A stretch of DNA of 64,000 nucleotides, from the NCBI RefSeq assembly GCF_042651065.1, contig NZ_JBHSCH010000013.1, forward strand, positions 15,140 to 79,139, written 5' to 3'. Made by a program: the position numbers and the translations under genes. A model generated the notes under the pieces. The model saw nothing but the letters and a program-made list of their open reading frames with translations. It was not told the DNA's origin and ran no database searches. This document shows, piece after piece, positions 28,273 through 36,906 of the stretch. Source of the DNA: Pseudoroseomonas aestuarii (GTDB taxonomy: Bacteria; Pseudomonadota; Alphaproteobacteria; Acetobacterales; Acetobacteraceae). Position 1 is the stretch's first letter, and each line of letters begins with the position of its first letter.

Positions 28273-28755
28273 GTGACCCACCGCCCCGCCGCCCCGCCGG
28301 CCCTGCTCCTGGCCCTGTTCCTGGCACCGCTCCTGACCCTGGCGCCGTGCGCGGCCCCTGCCCTGGCCCGCGACCCCACCGGAGCCGAGCGCGCCCGGCT
28401 GGAGGCGGCGCTGCGGGCCGAGGGCTACCAGGACTGGGGCAGGGTCGGCCTGGAGGATGGCGTCTGGACGGTGGAAGGCGCCGTGGCCGGCGACGGCACG
28501 CGCCGCGATCTGCGCCTGACGCCCGACGCCCTGCGCAGCATCGCCACCGATCCCGAAAACCGGCCGGCGGGCGCGGAGGAGAGGGCGGAGATCGGCGCGG
28601 CGCTGCGCCACCTCGGCTACACGGATTTCGGCCGCGTCGCGCTGGAGGACGGGCTGTGGCGCGTGGCGCGCGCCCGCGCCAGCGACGGACAGGACTATAC
28701 GCTGACGCTGGAGCAGGACAGCCTGCGCATCCTGCACCGCGAGGACGCGGATTGA
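28273..28755 (+). CDS. Secreted protein with two PepSY-like repeats
   Basis: A 160-residue protein with a GTG start (GAGGAG 12 nt upstream). A signal peptide PALLLALFLAPLLTLAPC ends near ALA-R at residue 33; the cysteine in it is not in a clean lipobox. Two homologous segments follow: ERARLEAALRAEGYQDWGRV (about 38-57) and ERAEIGAALRHLGYTDFGRV (about 98-117), each ending with a strand of the PepSY type (LEDGVWTVEG, LEDGLWRVAR). PepSY domains are small periplasmic modules thought to inhibit peptidases or bind ligands. It is the second gene of a plus-strand run behind frmA. Confidence 0.7.
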   Translation: MTHRPAAPPALLLALFLAPLLTLAPCAAPALARDPTGAERARLEAALRAEGYQDWGRVGLEDGVWTVEGAVAGDGTRRDLRLTPDALRSIATDPENRPAGAEERAEIGAALRHLGYTDFGRVALEDGLWRVARARASDGQDYTLTLEQDSLRILHREDAD

Positions 28756-28771
28756 AGCAAAGGAGGCCGCC

Positions 28772-29203
28772 ATGGCCATCGACGGACTGAGCGACGAGAC
28801 GATCCGCGAGGTGCTGCTGAACACGCGGCGCATCGCCGTGGTGGGTGCCTCGGCAAACCCGGCCCGCCCCTCCAACGAGGTAACGCGCTTCCTGGTGGGG
28901 CGCGGCTTCGAGGTGACGCCGGTCAACCCCGGCCTGGCCGGGCAGGTGCTGCACGGCAGCACCGTCGCCGCCTCGCTGGAGGCGGCGGGGCCGCTCGAGA
29001 TGGTGGACATCTTCCGCCGCAGCGAGGAAGCCGGCGCGGTGGTGGACGAGGCGATCCGCCTCGGCGCGCGCTGCGTGTGGATGCAGCTCGGCGTCGTCGA
29101 CCAGGCGGCGGCGGAACGGGCGCGCGCTGCCGGGCTGGTGGCGGTGATGGACCGCTGCCCGGTGATCGAATGGGCGCGCCTGCGGCTCTCCACCGCCGCC
29201 TGA
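28772..29203 (+). CDS. CoA-binding domain protein (YccU-like)
   Basis: A 143-residue single-domain Rossmann protein of the CoA-binding family found in E. coli YccU and at the N-terminus of succinyl-CoA synthetase alpha. Motifs are RRIAVVGASANPARPSNEV and GFEVTPVNPG, then EMVDIFRRSE and VWMQLGVVDQAAAERARAAG, ending MDRCPVIE. A strong AAGGAGG Shine-Dalgarno sequence lies 6 nt before the ATG. It follows the PepSY-like gene by 16 nt, so they are probably co-transcribed. Function in this family is not established beyond CoA or nucleotide binding. Confidence 0.92.
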   Translation: MAIDGLSDETIREVLLNTRRIAVVGASANPARPSNEVTRFLVGRGFEVTPVNPGLAGQVLHGSTVAASLEAAGPLEMVDIFRRSEEAGAVVDEAIRLGARCVWMQLGVVDQAAAERARAAGLVAVMDRCPVIEWARLRLSTAA

Positions 29204-29236
29204 GCGGTTCCGGGCATAGCGCGGGCGCGGCGTTTC

Positions 29237-29264
29237 GTGACAAAACATGTCCGGTTTTTAATTC
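29237..29264 (+). promoter_or_regulatory. Possible promoter of the DUF2076 gene
   Basis: GTGACA (29237-29242), 16 nt, TAATTC (29259-29264) stand out as an AT-rich patch in the 170-bp gap before the DUF2076 gene. Both hexamers are partial matches, so this is tentative. Confidence 0.25.
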
Positions 29265-29373
29265 CGCTTGAAAGCCAGCCCCCGGCAGGCCAGATGCCTG
29301 CCTCGCGCCCTGTGCATATGTGCCGGGTGCGGATGACAACCCGTCTGGAAAGGCCCCGCCTCGGGGATCGGAC

Positions 29374-30117
29374 ATGACCGAAGAAGAACGCCGCATCATT
29401 TCCGCCTTCGTGGAGCGCATGGCCGGGGTCTCCGCCCCGCAGCCGGCGCCCTCGCCCTGGGGCGGCAGCAGCGTGCCGGCCACCCAGTCCCGCCCGCCCC
29501 TGCCACCGGTCGACCCGGAGGCCGACCGCCTGATCGCCGATTTGTTCGCCCGCTACCCCGAGGCGCGCTACCGGCTCACGCAGACCGCCTTCGTGCAGGA
29601 GCACGCCCTGGTACAGGCGCAGAACCGCATCCAGGAGCTGGAGTGGCAGCTGGAGAACACCCAGCGCCAGGCCGAGGCGTCGCAGCAGCAGGGCCGGGGC
29701 GGCCTGTTCGGCGGCATGTTCGGCGGCGGCCAGCCGCGCCCGGTGCCGATGAGCCCCCGCCCGCAGCCGGTGCAGCCGCCGCAATACGTGCCGCCGGGCG
29801 CCATGCAGCAGAGCCGCGGCGGCGGCTTCCTCGGCTCGGCGCTGACCACGGCGGCGGGCGTCGCCGGCGGCATGGTGCTGGGCAACATGCTGATGGGTGC
29901 CTTCTCCGGCGGCGCGGCCGAGGCGGCCACCGCCGCGACGGACGCGGCCGGCAGCTTCGCGCAGGATGCCGTGCCGACCTCCAGCCCCTGGACCGACCCG
30001 GCCGCGCAGGATGCCGCGCCGGCCAGCGACAGCTACGGCAATGACGCCTATGGCGACACGGGCGGCTATGCCGACGATGCCGGCGCCGAGGATAGCGGGT
30101 TCGACGACGAGATCTGA
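29374..30117 (+). CDS. DUF2076 family protein
   Basis: A 247-residue protein of the DUF2076 family. The N-terminus MTEEERRIISAFVERMAG is the family signature. A short helical segment follows (VQEHALVQAQNRIQELEWQL, probable coiled coil at about 75-105). Then come Gly-rich stretches (GGLFGGMFGGG) and one hydrophobic helix (LTTAAGVAGGMVLGNMLMGAF) around residues 150-170. The C-terminal tail is acidic and low in complexity, ending GFDDEI. Members are thought to be envelope-associated, and their role is unknown. A strong intrinsic terminator follows. Confidence 0.85.
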   Translation: MTEEERRIISAFVERMAGVSAPQPAPSPWGGSSVPATQSRPPLPPVDPEADRLIADLFARYPEARYRLTQTAFVQEHALVQAQNRIQELEWQLENTQRQAEASQQQGRGGLFGGMFGGGQPRPVPMSPRPQPVQPPQYVPPGAMQQSRGGGFLGSALTTAAGVAGGMVLGNMLMGAFSGGAAEAATAATDAAGSFAQDAVPTSSPWTDPAAQDAAPASDSYGNDAYGDTGGYADDAGAEDSGFDDEI

Positions 30118-30155
30118 GCCGCGCCCCGCGCGGCGCGGCCTCGGAGGAACGATGG

Positions 30156-30185
30156 GGCCGGGGGAGCGATCCCCCGGCCTTTTTT
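30156..30185 (+). terminator. Intrinsic terminator after the DUF2076 gene
   Basis: GGCCGGGGG (30156-30164), loop AGCGAT, CCCCCGGCC (30171-30179) and six T residues (30180-30185). The 9-bp perfect stem and U-tract make a textbook Rho-independent terminator, 38 nt behind the stop codon. It resembles the type-B elements but lacks their GGAATTCC core. Confidence 0.9.
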
Positions 30186-30230
30186 CATGCCCGCTTGCCG
30201 CCGGCGCCGGCACGGGCGAAAGCTGGCGCC

Positions 30231-31079
30231 ATGCGCATCCCCGATCTCGACCTCGACCTGCTGCGCTGCTTCGTGCAGGTGGCCGAGCGCGGCGGCTTCA
30301 CCGCCGGCGCCGCGGCGCTGGGCCTGACGCAATCGGCCGTCAGCCTGAAGGTGAAGCGGCTGGAGGAGCTGCTGCAGAAGCGCGTGCTGGAGCGCACCAG
30401 CCGCAGCATCGCGCTCACGCGGGAGGGCGAGACGCTGCTGGCCTATGCCCGCCGCATGCTGGCGCTGAACGACGAGGCGGTGCGCCGGCTGGTGGCACCG
30501 CCCGTGACGGGCCGGCTGCGGCTCGGCGTGGCGGACCATTTCGTGCCGCGCAACCTGGCGCCGATCCTGGCCCGCTTCGCCCGCACCTTCCCCGAGCTGC
30601 GGCTGGAGATCGAGGTGGGCCGCAGCCACGAGCTGCGCGCCTCGCAGGAGCGCGGCGCGCTGGACCTGGTGCTGGGCAAGCGGCGCGAGGGCGAGACGGA
30701 GGGCCGCCCGATCTGGACTGAGCCGATCGTCTGGGTGGCGCCGCCCGGCTGGATGCCGCCCGAGGGCCGCCCGCTCCCCGTGGCCATGCTGCCCCAGGGC
30801 TGCATGTTCCGCGACCGGGCGCTGGCCGCGCTGGCCCGCGCCGGGCTGGCCTTCGAGGTGGTCTATGTCTCGGCCAGCCTGCTCGGCGTGGCGGCGGCGG
30901 CGCAGGCGGGGCTGGCCGCCACGGTGCTCGGCCGCTCCGGCCTGCCGGAGGGGCTGGCCGAGCTTTCCGGCCTGCCCGGCCTCGGCGTGGCCGAGATGGC
31001 GGTGTTCGGCGACGCCACCAACCAGACACAGCTCGTCGAGCCGCTGATCGCGCTGATCCGCGAGAGCCTGGGCGGCTGA
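30231..31079 (+). CDS. LysR-family transcriptional regulator
   Basis: A 282-residue LysR-type regulator. The winged helix covers LDLLRCFVQVAERGGFTAGAAALGLTQSAVSLKVKRLEELLQKRVLERTSRSIALT. The C-terminal effector domain begins GRLRLGVADHFVPRNLAPIL with the usual two-subdomain pattern. The ATG at 30231 is chosen because MRIPDLDLDLLRCF is the standard LysR beginning. It lies 76 nt upstream of an MFS transporter on the same strand, which may be a target, although LysR genes are more often divergent from their targets. The effector is unknown. Confidence 0.93.
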   Translation: MRIPDLDLDLLRCFVQVAERGGFTAGAAALGLTQSAVSLKVKRLEELLQKRVLERTSRSIALTREGETLLAYARRMLALNDEAVRRLVAPPVTGRLRLGVADHFVPRNLAPILARFARTFPELRLEIEVGRSHELRASQERGALDLVLGKRREGETEGRPIWTEPIVWVAPPGWMPPEGRPLPVAMLPQGCMFRDRALAALARAGLAFEVVYVSASLLGVAAAAQAGLAATVLGRSGLPEGLAELSGLPGLGVAEMAVFGDATNQTQLVEPLIALIRESLGG

Positions 31080-31155
31080 ACGGCGCCCCGCCGGTTTGAC
31101 AGGCCACGCGGCCCGGGCGCAGCCTTGCCCGGCAGTCCGCGCCCGAGGAAACACC

Positions 31156-32415
31156 ATGGCCACGCCCGGCCCCGACACGTCGCATCCACGCCCCGGAGAG
31201 CCTCTCCCGCCGCCGCCCGACCGGGACTGGCGCATCATCGGCCTGATCGGCACCGGCCATTTCCTGTCGCATTTCTACATGCTGTGCCTGGCGCCGCTCT
31301 TCCCCATCTGGCGCGAGGAGTTCGGCGTCTCCTACGCGGCGCTCGGCCTGTCGGTCGCGCTGATGAGCGGCGTCACCGCCCTGTTGCAGACGCCGGTCGG
31401 CTTCCTGGTGGACCGGCACGGGGCGCGCCCCTACCTCATCGGCGGCACGCTGCTGATGACGCTCTCCATCTCCGCCATGGCCTTCGCGCCCAGCTACTGG
31501 GTGATCCTGGGGCTGGCCATGCTCTCGGGCATCGGCAACAGCGTCATCCACCCGGCCGACTACGCCATCCTCGCCGGCTCCATCAACAAGGCGCGCATGG
31601 GCCGCGCCTTCGCCTGGCACACGCTGACGGGCAATCTCGGCTTCGCGCTGGCGCCGCCCATCATCGTGGCCCTGGCCGCCACCATGGGCTGGCGCTGGGG
31701 GCTGATGCTGGTGGGGCTGCTCGGCCTGCCGGTGGTGGGCGCCATCCTGCTGCAGAGCCGCATCCTGGCCGACCAGCCGAAGGCGCGCGGGGCCAAGGCG
31801 GCCGAGGGCGGCGCGGCGGTGCTGCTCTCCCGCCCCATGCTGCTGTTCTTCGCCTTCTTCCTGCTCTCCTCCATGGCGGGCTCGGGCATCCAGGCCTTCG
31901 TCATCACGGTGCTGGACCAGCTCTGGGGCATCCCCATCGCCATGGGCTCCATGGCGCTCACCGGCTACATGATGGGCGCCACCGGCGGCGTGCTGGTGGG
32001 CGGCTGGTTCGCCGACCGCTACACGCGGCACGGCGCCTTCGTCATCGGCCTGACCCTGGTGGCGATGACGCTGATCCTGGCGCTCGGCGCGCTGCCCATC
32101 CCCGGGCCGCTGGCCGTGGCGCTGGCCCTCGGCGCGGGCCTCGCGCTGGGCGCCAGCCGCACCCCGCGCGACGTCATGGTGAAGGACGCGGCGCCGCCCG
32201 GGCAGATCGGCAAGGTGTTCGGCTTCATCTCCGCCGGCCTGCCGCTGGGCGGCGCGCTGACGCCGGTGCCCTTCGGCCTGCTGCTCGATGCCGGGCTGCC
32301 GCATCTGGTGCTGCCGCTGGTGGCGGTGCTGCTCGGCCTCTCGCTGCTCTGCATGGGCGGGGCGCGCGGCAGCGTCCGCGCCAGCCGCGCCCCCACCGCC
32401 GCCCCCGCCGAGTAG
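31156..32415 (+). CDS. MFS transporter
   Basis: A 419-residue major facilitator with 12 predicted helices. The cytoplasmic loop 2-3 signature is DRHGARPYLIGG, with the matching loop in the second half as ADRYTRHGAFVIG. HFLSHFYMLCLAPLFP in helix 1 is typical of a fosmidomycin-resistance or nitrate/sugar-like branch. A cytosolic Pro-rich N-terminus (PGPDTSHPRPGEPLPPPP) precedes helix 1. The ATG at 31156 is supported by GAGGAAAC upstream. Substrate is unknown. It sits between the LysR gene and the TRIC-type channel gene, whose GTG start begins 2 nt after its stop. Confidence 0.9.
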   Translation: MATPGPDTSHPRPGEPLPPPPDRDWRIIGLIGTGHFLSHFYMLCLAPLFPIWREEFGVSYAALGLSVALMSGVTALLQTPVGFLVDRHGARPYLIGGTLLMTLSISAMAFAPSYWVILGLAMLSGIGNSVIHPADYAILAGSINKARMGRAFAWHTLTGNLGFALAPPIIVALAATMGWRWGLMLVGLLGLPVVGAILLQSRILADQPKARGAKAAEGGAAVLLSRPMLLFFAFFLLSSMAGSGIQAFVITVLDQLWGIPIAMGSMALTGYMMGATGGVLVGGWFADRYTRHGAFVIGLTLVAMTLILALGALPIPGPLAVALALGAGLALGASRTPRDVMVKDAAPPGQIGKVFGFISAGLPLGGALTPVPFGLLLDAGLPHLVLPLVAVLLGLSLLCMGGARGSVRASRAPTAAPAE

Positions 32416-32416
32416 C

Positions 32417-33070
32417 GTGTCCGGCCTCGGCCTCCTGCTGGAGGTGCTGAACTGGGCCGGCTCGGCGGCCTTCGCCATCTCCGGCGCGCTGGTGGCCTCG
32501 CGCAAGCAGCTGGACCCGGTGGGGTTCATCCTGATCGCCGCCACCACCGCCTTCGGCGGCGGCACGGTGCGGGACGTGCTGCTGGGCCGCACCGCGGCCT
32601 GGCTCGGCACGCCGGGGCTGGCGCTGATGGTGGCGCTGCTGGCGCTGGCGGTGTTCTTCACCGCGCACCGGGTGGAGCGGCGCTTCGTGCCGCTGCTCTG
32701 GGCCGATGCGGTGGGCATGGCGCTCTTCGCCGTGCTGGGGGCGGAGGCGGCGCTCGGCGCGGGCGCCAGCCCCTGGGCGGCCATCCTGCTCGGCATGATC
32801 ACCGCCACCTTCGGCGGCGCCCTGCGCGACGTGATCTGCGGCGAGTTGCCGCTGATCCTGCGGAAGGAAATCTACGCCACGGCGGCGGCGGCGGGGGCCG
32901 CGCTGTTCGTGGCGCTCACCCTGGCCGGCACCGACCGCGCCCTGGCGGTGTGCGCGGGCATGGGCGCCGCCTTCCTCATCCGGGCGGCGGCGCTGCGGCG
33001 GAGCTGGTCGCTGCCCACCTATAAATCCAGGGCGGGGCGGGATTATCCGGACCAAAGGCCAGGGAAATGA
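32417..33070 (+). CDS. Trimeric intracellular cation (TRIC/YadS) channel family protein
   Basis: A 217-residue membrane protein with seven predicted helices in two inverted halves. Each half has the family motif: FGGGTVRDVLLG and FGGALRDVICG. Prokaryotic TRIC proteins (formerly UPF0126) form trimeric K+-permeable channels. The GTG start at 32417 lies one base after the MFS stop, so the two are coupled. Its last residues and stop codon fall inside the stem of a type-B palindromic element, so part of the C-terminal tail (RPGK) is encoded by the repeat. Confidence 0.9.
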   Translation: MSGLGLLLEVLNWAGSAAFAISGALVASRKQLDPVGFILIAATTAFGGGTVRDVLLGRTAAWLGTPGLALMVALLALAVFFTAHRVERRFVPLLWADAVGMALFAVLGAEAALGAGASPWAAILLGMITATFGGALRDVICGELPLILRKEIYATAAAAGAALFVALTLAGTDRALAVCAGMGAAFLIRAAALRRSWSLPTYKSRAGRDYPDQRPGK

Positions 33071-33094
33071 ATTCCCCTGGACCCCTTCTTTTTT
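33059..33094 (+). terminator. Type-B dispersed palindromic terminator, copy 3
   Basis: CCAGGGAAA (33059-33067), TGAA, TTCCCCTGG (33072-33080) with one mismatch, then ACCCCTTC and six T residues (33089-33094). It is a diverged copy of the type-B element. Unlike the others it contains the stop codon (33068-33070) of the upstream TRIC-type gene. A convergent minus-strand gene stops at 33105. Confidence 0.75.
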
Positions 33095-33104
33095 CTGTCA
33101 GTTT

Positions 33105-34208
33105 TTACCAGCCATTGATGCGGTTCCATACCGCCACGACCTGCCGGCTGCCATCGACCACGTGGTAGCGGTCGAAGGCCGCCGCCGTCAGGCAGGCATG
33201 GTTGGGGGCAACACGGACCAGGTCGCCCAGGTGCAGGTCCAGCAGGCCCTCGCCGCCGCGCGCCTCGCCATGCTCCTGGTGGGTGCGCACCACCAGCGCC
33301 TCGCCGAAGCACGGCGTGCCATCCGCGCCCAGTACCCGGCCGAACTGGTAGTCGCGCGGTGCGGCCTGGGTGCTGCGGTCCTTCGACAGCGCCAGCGCCC
33401 CGGCATCGAGCAGCACCGCCTGCCGCTCCGGCTTGCGGCCGGTGACGCTGGCCAGCACCGTCAGCGCGATGTCCTCCGGTTCATGCACGCCGAGCTGCAT
33501 CTGCAACAGGTCGCCGAACATGTAGACGCCCGCCCGCACCTCGGTCACGCCATCCAGCCGCTCGGCATAAAGCACCGTGGGGGAGGAGCCGAGCGAGACG
33601 ATGCCGACCCTGTGCCCGGCCGCGCGCAGCCGTTCCGCCGCCCCGGTGACGCCCGCCCGCTCCGTCTCGGCGATACGCGCCATCTCCGCCGCCGAACGCC
33701 CGGCATAGGAATGCCCGGCATGGGTCATCACGCCGGCCAGGCGCGGGCCGAGGATCGCCGCCAGCTCCGGCAGCAGGGCGGAATCAGGCGCCACGCCGCC
33801 CCGGCCCTCGCCCACATCCACCTCGACCAGCGCCGCCAGCGGGCCGGGATGCGCGGCCACGGCGCGCGCCACCTCGGCATCGTCCAGGATCACCTTCACG
33901 GCGGCGCCGGCGGCGTTCAGCGCGGCGATGGCATCGAGCTTCCGCGGCGTGACGCCCACGGCGTAGATCTGGTCCCGGTAGCCGCCTTCCGCGAAGTAGC
34001 GCGCCTCGGCCAGCGTCGAGACGGTGATGGGGCCGTGGCCGGGGGCGGCGAGCGCCGCCACCTCCAGGCTCTTGGCGGTCTTCATGTGCGGGCGCAGCAC
34101 CACGCCGGGGTGGCGCGCCACCGCCGCCGCCATGCGCGCCAGGTTGCGCTTCAGGATGCCGAGGTCGAGCACCAGGGCCGGGGTGGGCAGGTCGTCGAGC
34201 GTGGTCAT
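33105..34208 (-). CDS. DSD1 / D-threonine-aldolase-family PLP enzyme
   Basis: A 367-residue fold-type III PLP enzyme of the DSD1 (eukaryotic-type D-serine dehydratase) and D-threonine aldolase family. LRPHMKTAKS at 39-47 holds the PLP lysine (K43); the usual KTHK is KTAK here. The metal site is the C-terminal NHAC motif (H337, C339), which in characterised members binds zinc or manganese. Expected chemistry is dehydration or retro-aldol cleavage of a D-beta-hydroxy amino acid. It is the last gene of a three-gene operon; its ATG overlaps the M81 peptidase stop by 4 nt. A beta-hydroxyaspartate aldolase role is another possibility. Confidence 0.88.
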   Translation of the reverse strand: MTTLDDLPTPALVLDLGILKRNLARMAAAVARHPGVVLRPHMKTAKSLEVAALAAPGHGPITVSTLAEARYFAEGGYRDQIYAVGVTPRKLDAIAALNAAGAAVKVILDDAEVARAVAAHPGPLAALVEVDVGEGRGGVAPDSALLPELAAILGPRLAGVMTHAGHSYAGRSAAEMARIAETERAGVTGAAERLRAAGHRVGIVSLGSSPTVLYAERLDGVTEVRAGVYMFGDLLQMQLGVHEPEDIALTVLASVTGRKPERQAVLLDAGALALSKDRSTQAAPRDYQFGRVLGADGTPCFGEALVVRTHQEHGEARGGEGLLDLHLGDLVRVAPNHACLTAAAFDRYHVVDGSRQVVAVWNRINGW

Positions 34209-35719
34209 GCGGGGCTCCAGCGCGTCTCGGGGTCCAGCGGCAGCACGGGGCGCGGCAGCCTGGTCCAGGCGAAGCGGTCGAGGATGGGAGAGGTCAGGCC
34301 GGGCGCGTCCACCTCGACGATCCGGCTGCTGGAGAAGAACTCGTCGAAGCCGCCGCGGAAATGCCCGCGCGACTTCACCACCACCGCCCGCGCCGCGCCG
34401 ATGTCGAGGCCCAGATGCTCGAGGAAGGCCGGGTCCGCGCATTGCGTGCGGCGGCTGATGACCACCACGGTGATGCCGCCCATCCGCAGCGCGGCGGTGG
34501 GGCCGAGCCGCATGGCGGTGTTGGCGAAGATGCCGCGCCGCCCTGTCACCCGCCCGTCCGAGAGCGCCACCACCTCCGCCTCGGCGGTGAAGGGGTGGGC
34601 GAAGCCCTCGCCCGCCTTGCCCCGGTTGAAGCGGGCGGTGAAGCGGGCGCCCTGCCCCAGCGCATGCGCCTCGGCGGCCAGCGCGGGGTCGTGGATGACG
34701 CCGAAGATCGCGCCCTGCACCCCCGCCTCGTGGAAGGCCCGCAGGATGAACATGGTGTTGCCGCCACCGCCGCCACCCGGGTTGTCCGCCACATCGGCGA
34801 AGGCCAGCGGCACCTCGGAGGTCTGCGCGCGCTCCACCGCCTCGGCCAGCGAGGTCAGCTTCGCCACGAAGCGGTCGCGCCGCGCCCAGGCGGCCTCGGC
34901 CAGCTCGGTGGCCAGCGCCTCGCAGGCCGCCGCGTCCGGGCCGGTGACGATGACGGCGAAGCCGTTGACGGGCGTGTCGCCATAGGCGAAGCCCGCCATG
35001 GCCGAGACATTGGCCACGCGCTCTGCCCCCAGTTCCGCCAGCCGCTCCTGCCCGAGGTCAATCACCTCCGCATAGGGGCCGTGGGCGGTCAGCAGGCTGA
35101 CGGTGGGCGCCACGATGGGCAGCCGGCGGAAGGCGCGGTGGAAGCGCTCGCCCGCCAGCAGCCGGCGCATCAGCTGCGCGGATTCGGCGCCGCGCTCGCG
35201 CATGTCCAGATGCGGGTTGGTGCGGTAGCCCACGAAGGCGTCGCAGTCGCGCACCATGCCGTCCGAGACATTGGCGTGCAGGTCGTAGCTGCACACCAGC
35301 GGCACGCCCTCGCCCAGCACGTCGCGGATCAGCGCCTGCAGCGCGCCCTCGGGGTCGTCCATCTCCGTGGCGAGGCCGGCGCCGTGCATCACGCAATAGA
35401 CGCCATCCACCGCGCCGCGCAGCGCCTCCAGCCCGGCGCGCCACTGTGCCAGCATGGCGTCGAACAGCGTCTGCTCCACCGGCCCGTTCGGCTCGGCCAT
35501 GGCGAGCAGGAGGGGCAGCGGCCGCCACGGCCCGGCGGCGTCCATCTCCGCCACGAAGCCCGGCATCTCGGCCAGCGCCACGGGGGTGGCGGAGCGGGCA
35601 TCCTCCAGGATCGCCTCCCCCTCCAGCCAGCAGCGGAAATCCTCCCGCCGCGCCACGGGGGCGAAGCGGTTGCACTCGATCGAGAAGCCCAGCAGGGCGA
35701 TGCGCGGGGCGGCGGTCAC
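34205..35719 (-). CDS. M81-family metallopeptidase (microcystinase MlrC-like)
   Basis: A 504-residue M81 protein, the family of MlrC from the microcystin degradation pathway. The N-terminal M81 domain shows RIALLGFSIECNRFAP, GAVDGVYCVMHGAG and CSYDLHANVSDGMV, whose Asp and His residues are zinc ligands, then GYRTNPHLDMRERG. The C-terminal MlrC domain has ADVADNPGGGGGGNTMF. Start GTG 35719 overlaps the stop of the upstream threonine-synthase-like gene, and its own stop overlaps the DSD1-like start, so the three are translationally coupled. The natural substrate is probably a peptide or amide containing unusual or D-amino acids, by inference from the neighbours. Confidence 0.9.
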   Translation of the reverse strand: MTAAPRIALLGFSIECNRFAPVARREDFRCWLEGEAILEDARSATPVALAEMPGFVAEMDAAGPWRPLPLLLAMAEPNGPVEQTLFDAMLAQWRAGLEALRGAVDGVYCVMHGAGLATEMDDPEGALQALIRDVLGEGVPLVCSYDLHANVSDGMVRDCDAFVGYRTNPHLDMRERGAESAQLMRRLLAGERFHRAFRRLPIVAPTVSLLTAHGPYAEVIDLGQERLAELGAERVANVSAMAGFAYGDTPVNGFAVIVTGPDAAACEALATELAEAAWARRDRFVAKLTSLAEAVERAQTSEVPLAFADVADNPGGGGGGNTMFILRAFHEAGVQGAIFGVIHDPALAAEAHALGQGARFTARFNRGKAGEGFAHPFTAEAEVVALSDGRVTGRRGIFANTAMRLGPTAALRMGGITVVVISRRTQCADPAFLEHLGLDIGAARAVVVKSRGHFRGGFDEFFSSSRIVEVDAPGLTSPILDRFAWTRLPRPVLPLDPETRWSPA

Positions 35720-36852
35720 AGGCTCACCCCCGCCAGCTCGGCATGGCGCTGCGTGGCCTTCAGGCCGCTGCCCGTCAGCACCACCACGGTGGTCTCCTCC
35801 TCGCGGATGGTGCCGTCCTCCAGCAGCCGGCCGAAGGCGGCGGCGGCCTGGGCGCAGGTCGGCTCGACGTAGAGGCCGCGCCGCGCCAAGCCGCGCGTGG
35901 CGCGGACGATCTCGGTCTCGCTCAGCAGCACGGCGCCGCCCCGGCTCTCGCGCAGCACCGCCAGCACCTCGGCCCGGCGCAGCGGCTGGGCGATGGCGGT
36001 GCCCTCGGCGATGGTGGGGATCGGGTCGGCGGCGTCCTCGCCCAGCCATTCGCGGGCGATCGGGCCGCAATTCTCCGGCTGCGCGGCGAAGATGCGCGGC
36101 AGGCGTCCGATCTCCCCCGCCCGCATCAGCTCGCCGAAGCCGATGCCGCAGCCCAGCACGTTGGAGCCGGCACCGCAGGGGACGATGACATTGTCCGGCG
36201 CGCGGAAGCCGAGATCCTCCCACAGCTCGTAGGCCAGTGTCTTGGTGCCGTGCAGGAAGAAGGGGTGCCAGTTGTGGCTGGCGTAGAAGATCTCCGCCGC
36301 CGGGTCGCTGCCCTCAGCGAGCGCCGCGTCGGCGCAATCCTGCCGGCTGCCCGGCACCAGCTGGATGCCGGCGCCCATGGCGCGGGACTGCACGGTCTTG
36401 GCCGGGCTGGTCGAGGCCGGCACCATGATCTTGGCGCGCATCCCGCCGGCGGCGGCATAGGTGGCGATGGCGGCGCCGCCATTGCCGGAGCTGTCCTCCA
36501 GCACCGCCTCGATGCCCTGGTCGCGCAGCAGCGAGAGCATCACCGAGGCGCCCCGGTCCTTGAAGCTGCCGCTCGGCATGAACCACTCGCACTTGAAGCG
36601 CACCGGCGCGCCGGCCCACTCCCCTTGCAGCAGGGGGGTGCAGCCCTCGCCCAGGCTGATCGGCGCCGCGGGCATGAAGGGCAGCGCGGCGGCATAGCGC
36701 CACAGGCTGCGCTCCCCGCCGGCGATGTCGGCCCGGGTGATGCCGGGCAGGTCGGTCAGCAGCAGGGGCTGGCCCTCGGGGCCACACCAGCGGGGGGTGT
36801 CGAGCGGCCAGGTGCGGCCGGAGCGGGGGTCGAGATAGGCGGCGTTCGGCAT
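35716..36852 (-). CDS. Threonine-synthase-like fold-type II PLP enzyme
   Basis: A 378-residue tryptophan-synthase-beta-fold PLP enzyme nearest to threonine synthase. It opens with YLDPRSGRTWPL and an SLGEGCTPLL motif. The PLP lysine lies in SGSFKDRGASV, and the phosphate/substrate loop is SSGNGGAAIATYAAAGG. A glycine-rich PLP-phosphate site (PCGAGSNVLGCG) follows. No hom or thrB gene is near, and it heads an operon with M81 and DSD1-like genes. A catabolic dehydratase or ammonia-lyase role is therefore as likely as threonine synthesis. Only 54 bp separate it from the divergent M20 peptidase. Confidence 0.85.
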   Translation of the reverse strand: MPNAAYLDPRSGRTWPLDTPRWCGPEGQPLLLTDLPGITRADIAGGERSLWRYAAALPFMPAAPISLGEGCTPLLQGEWAGAPVRFKCEWFMPSGSFKDRGASVMLSLLRDQGIEAVLEDSSGNGGAAIATYAAAGGMRAKIMVPASTSPAKTVQSRAMGAGIQLVPGSRQDCADAALAEGSDPAAEIFYASHNWHPFFLHGTKTLAYELWEDLGFRAPDNVIVPCGAGSNVLGCGIGFGELMRAGEIGRLPRIFAAQPENCGPIAREWLGEDAADPIPTIAEGTAIAQPLRRAEVLAVLRESRGGAVLLSETEIVRATRGLARRGLYVEPTCAQAAAAFGRLLEDGTIREEETTVVVLTGSGLKATQRHAELAGVSL

Positions 36853-36906
36853 GATGAGACACCCTGGCTTGCGCAGGCGCGCCCGGCAAGGGTACCCCCT
36901 TGCCCC

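Noticed and set aside
33105..36852. Beta-hydroxyaspartate cycle operon (bhcABCD)
   Set aside because: The DSD1-like and fold-type II PLP enzymes recall BhcC and BhcB, but the aminotransferase and iminosuccinate reductase genes are missing and an M81 peptidase is present instead.
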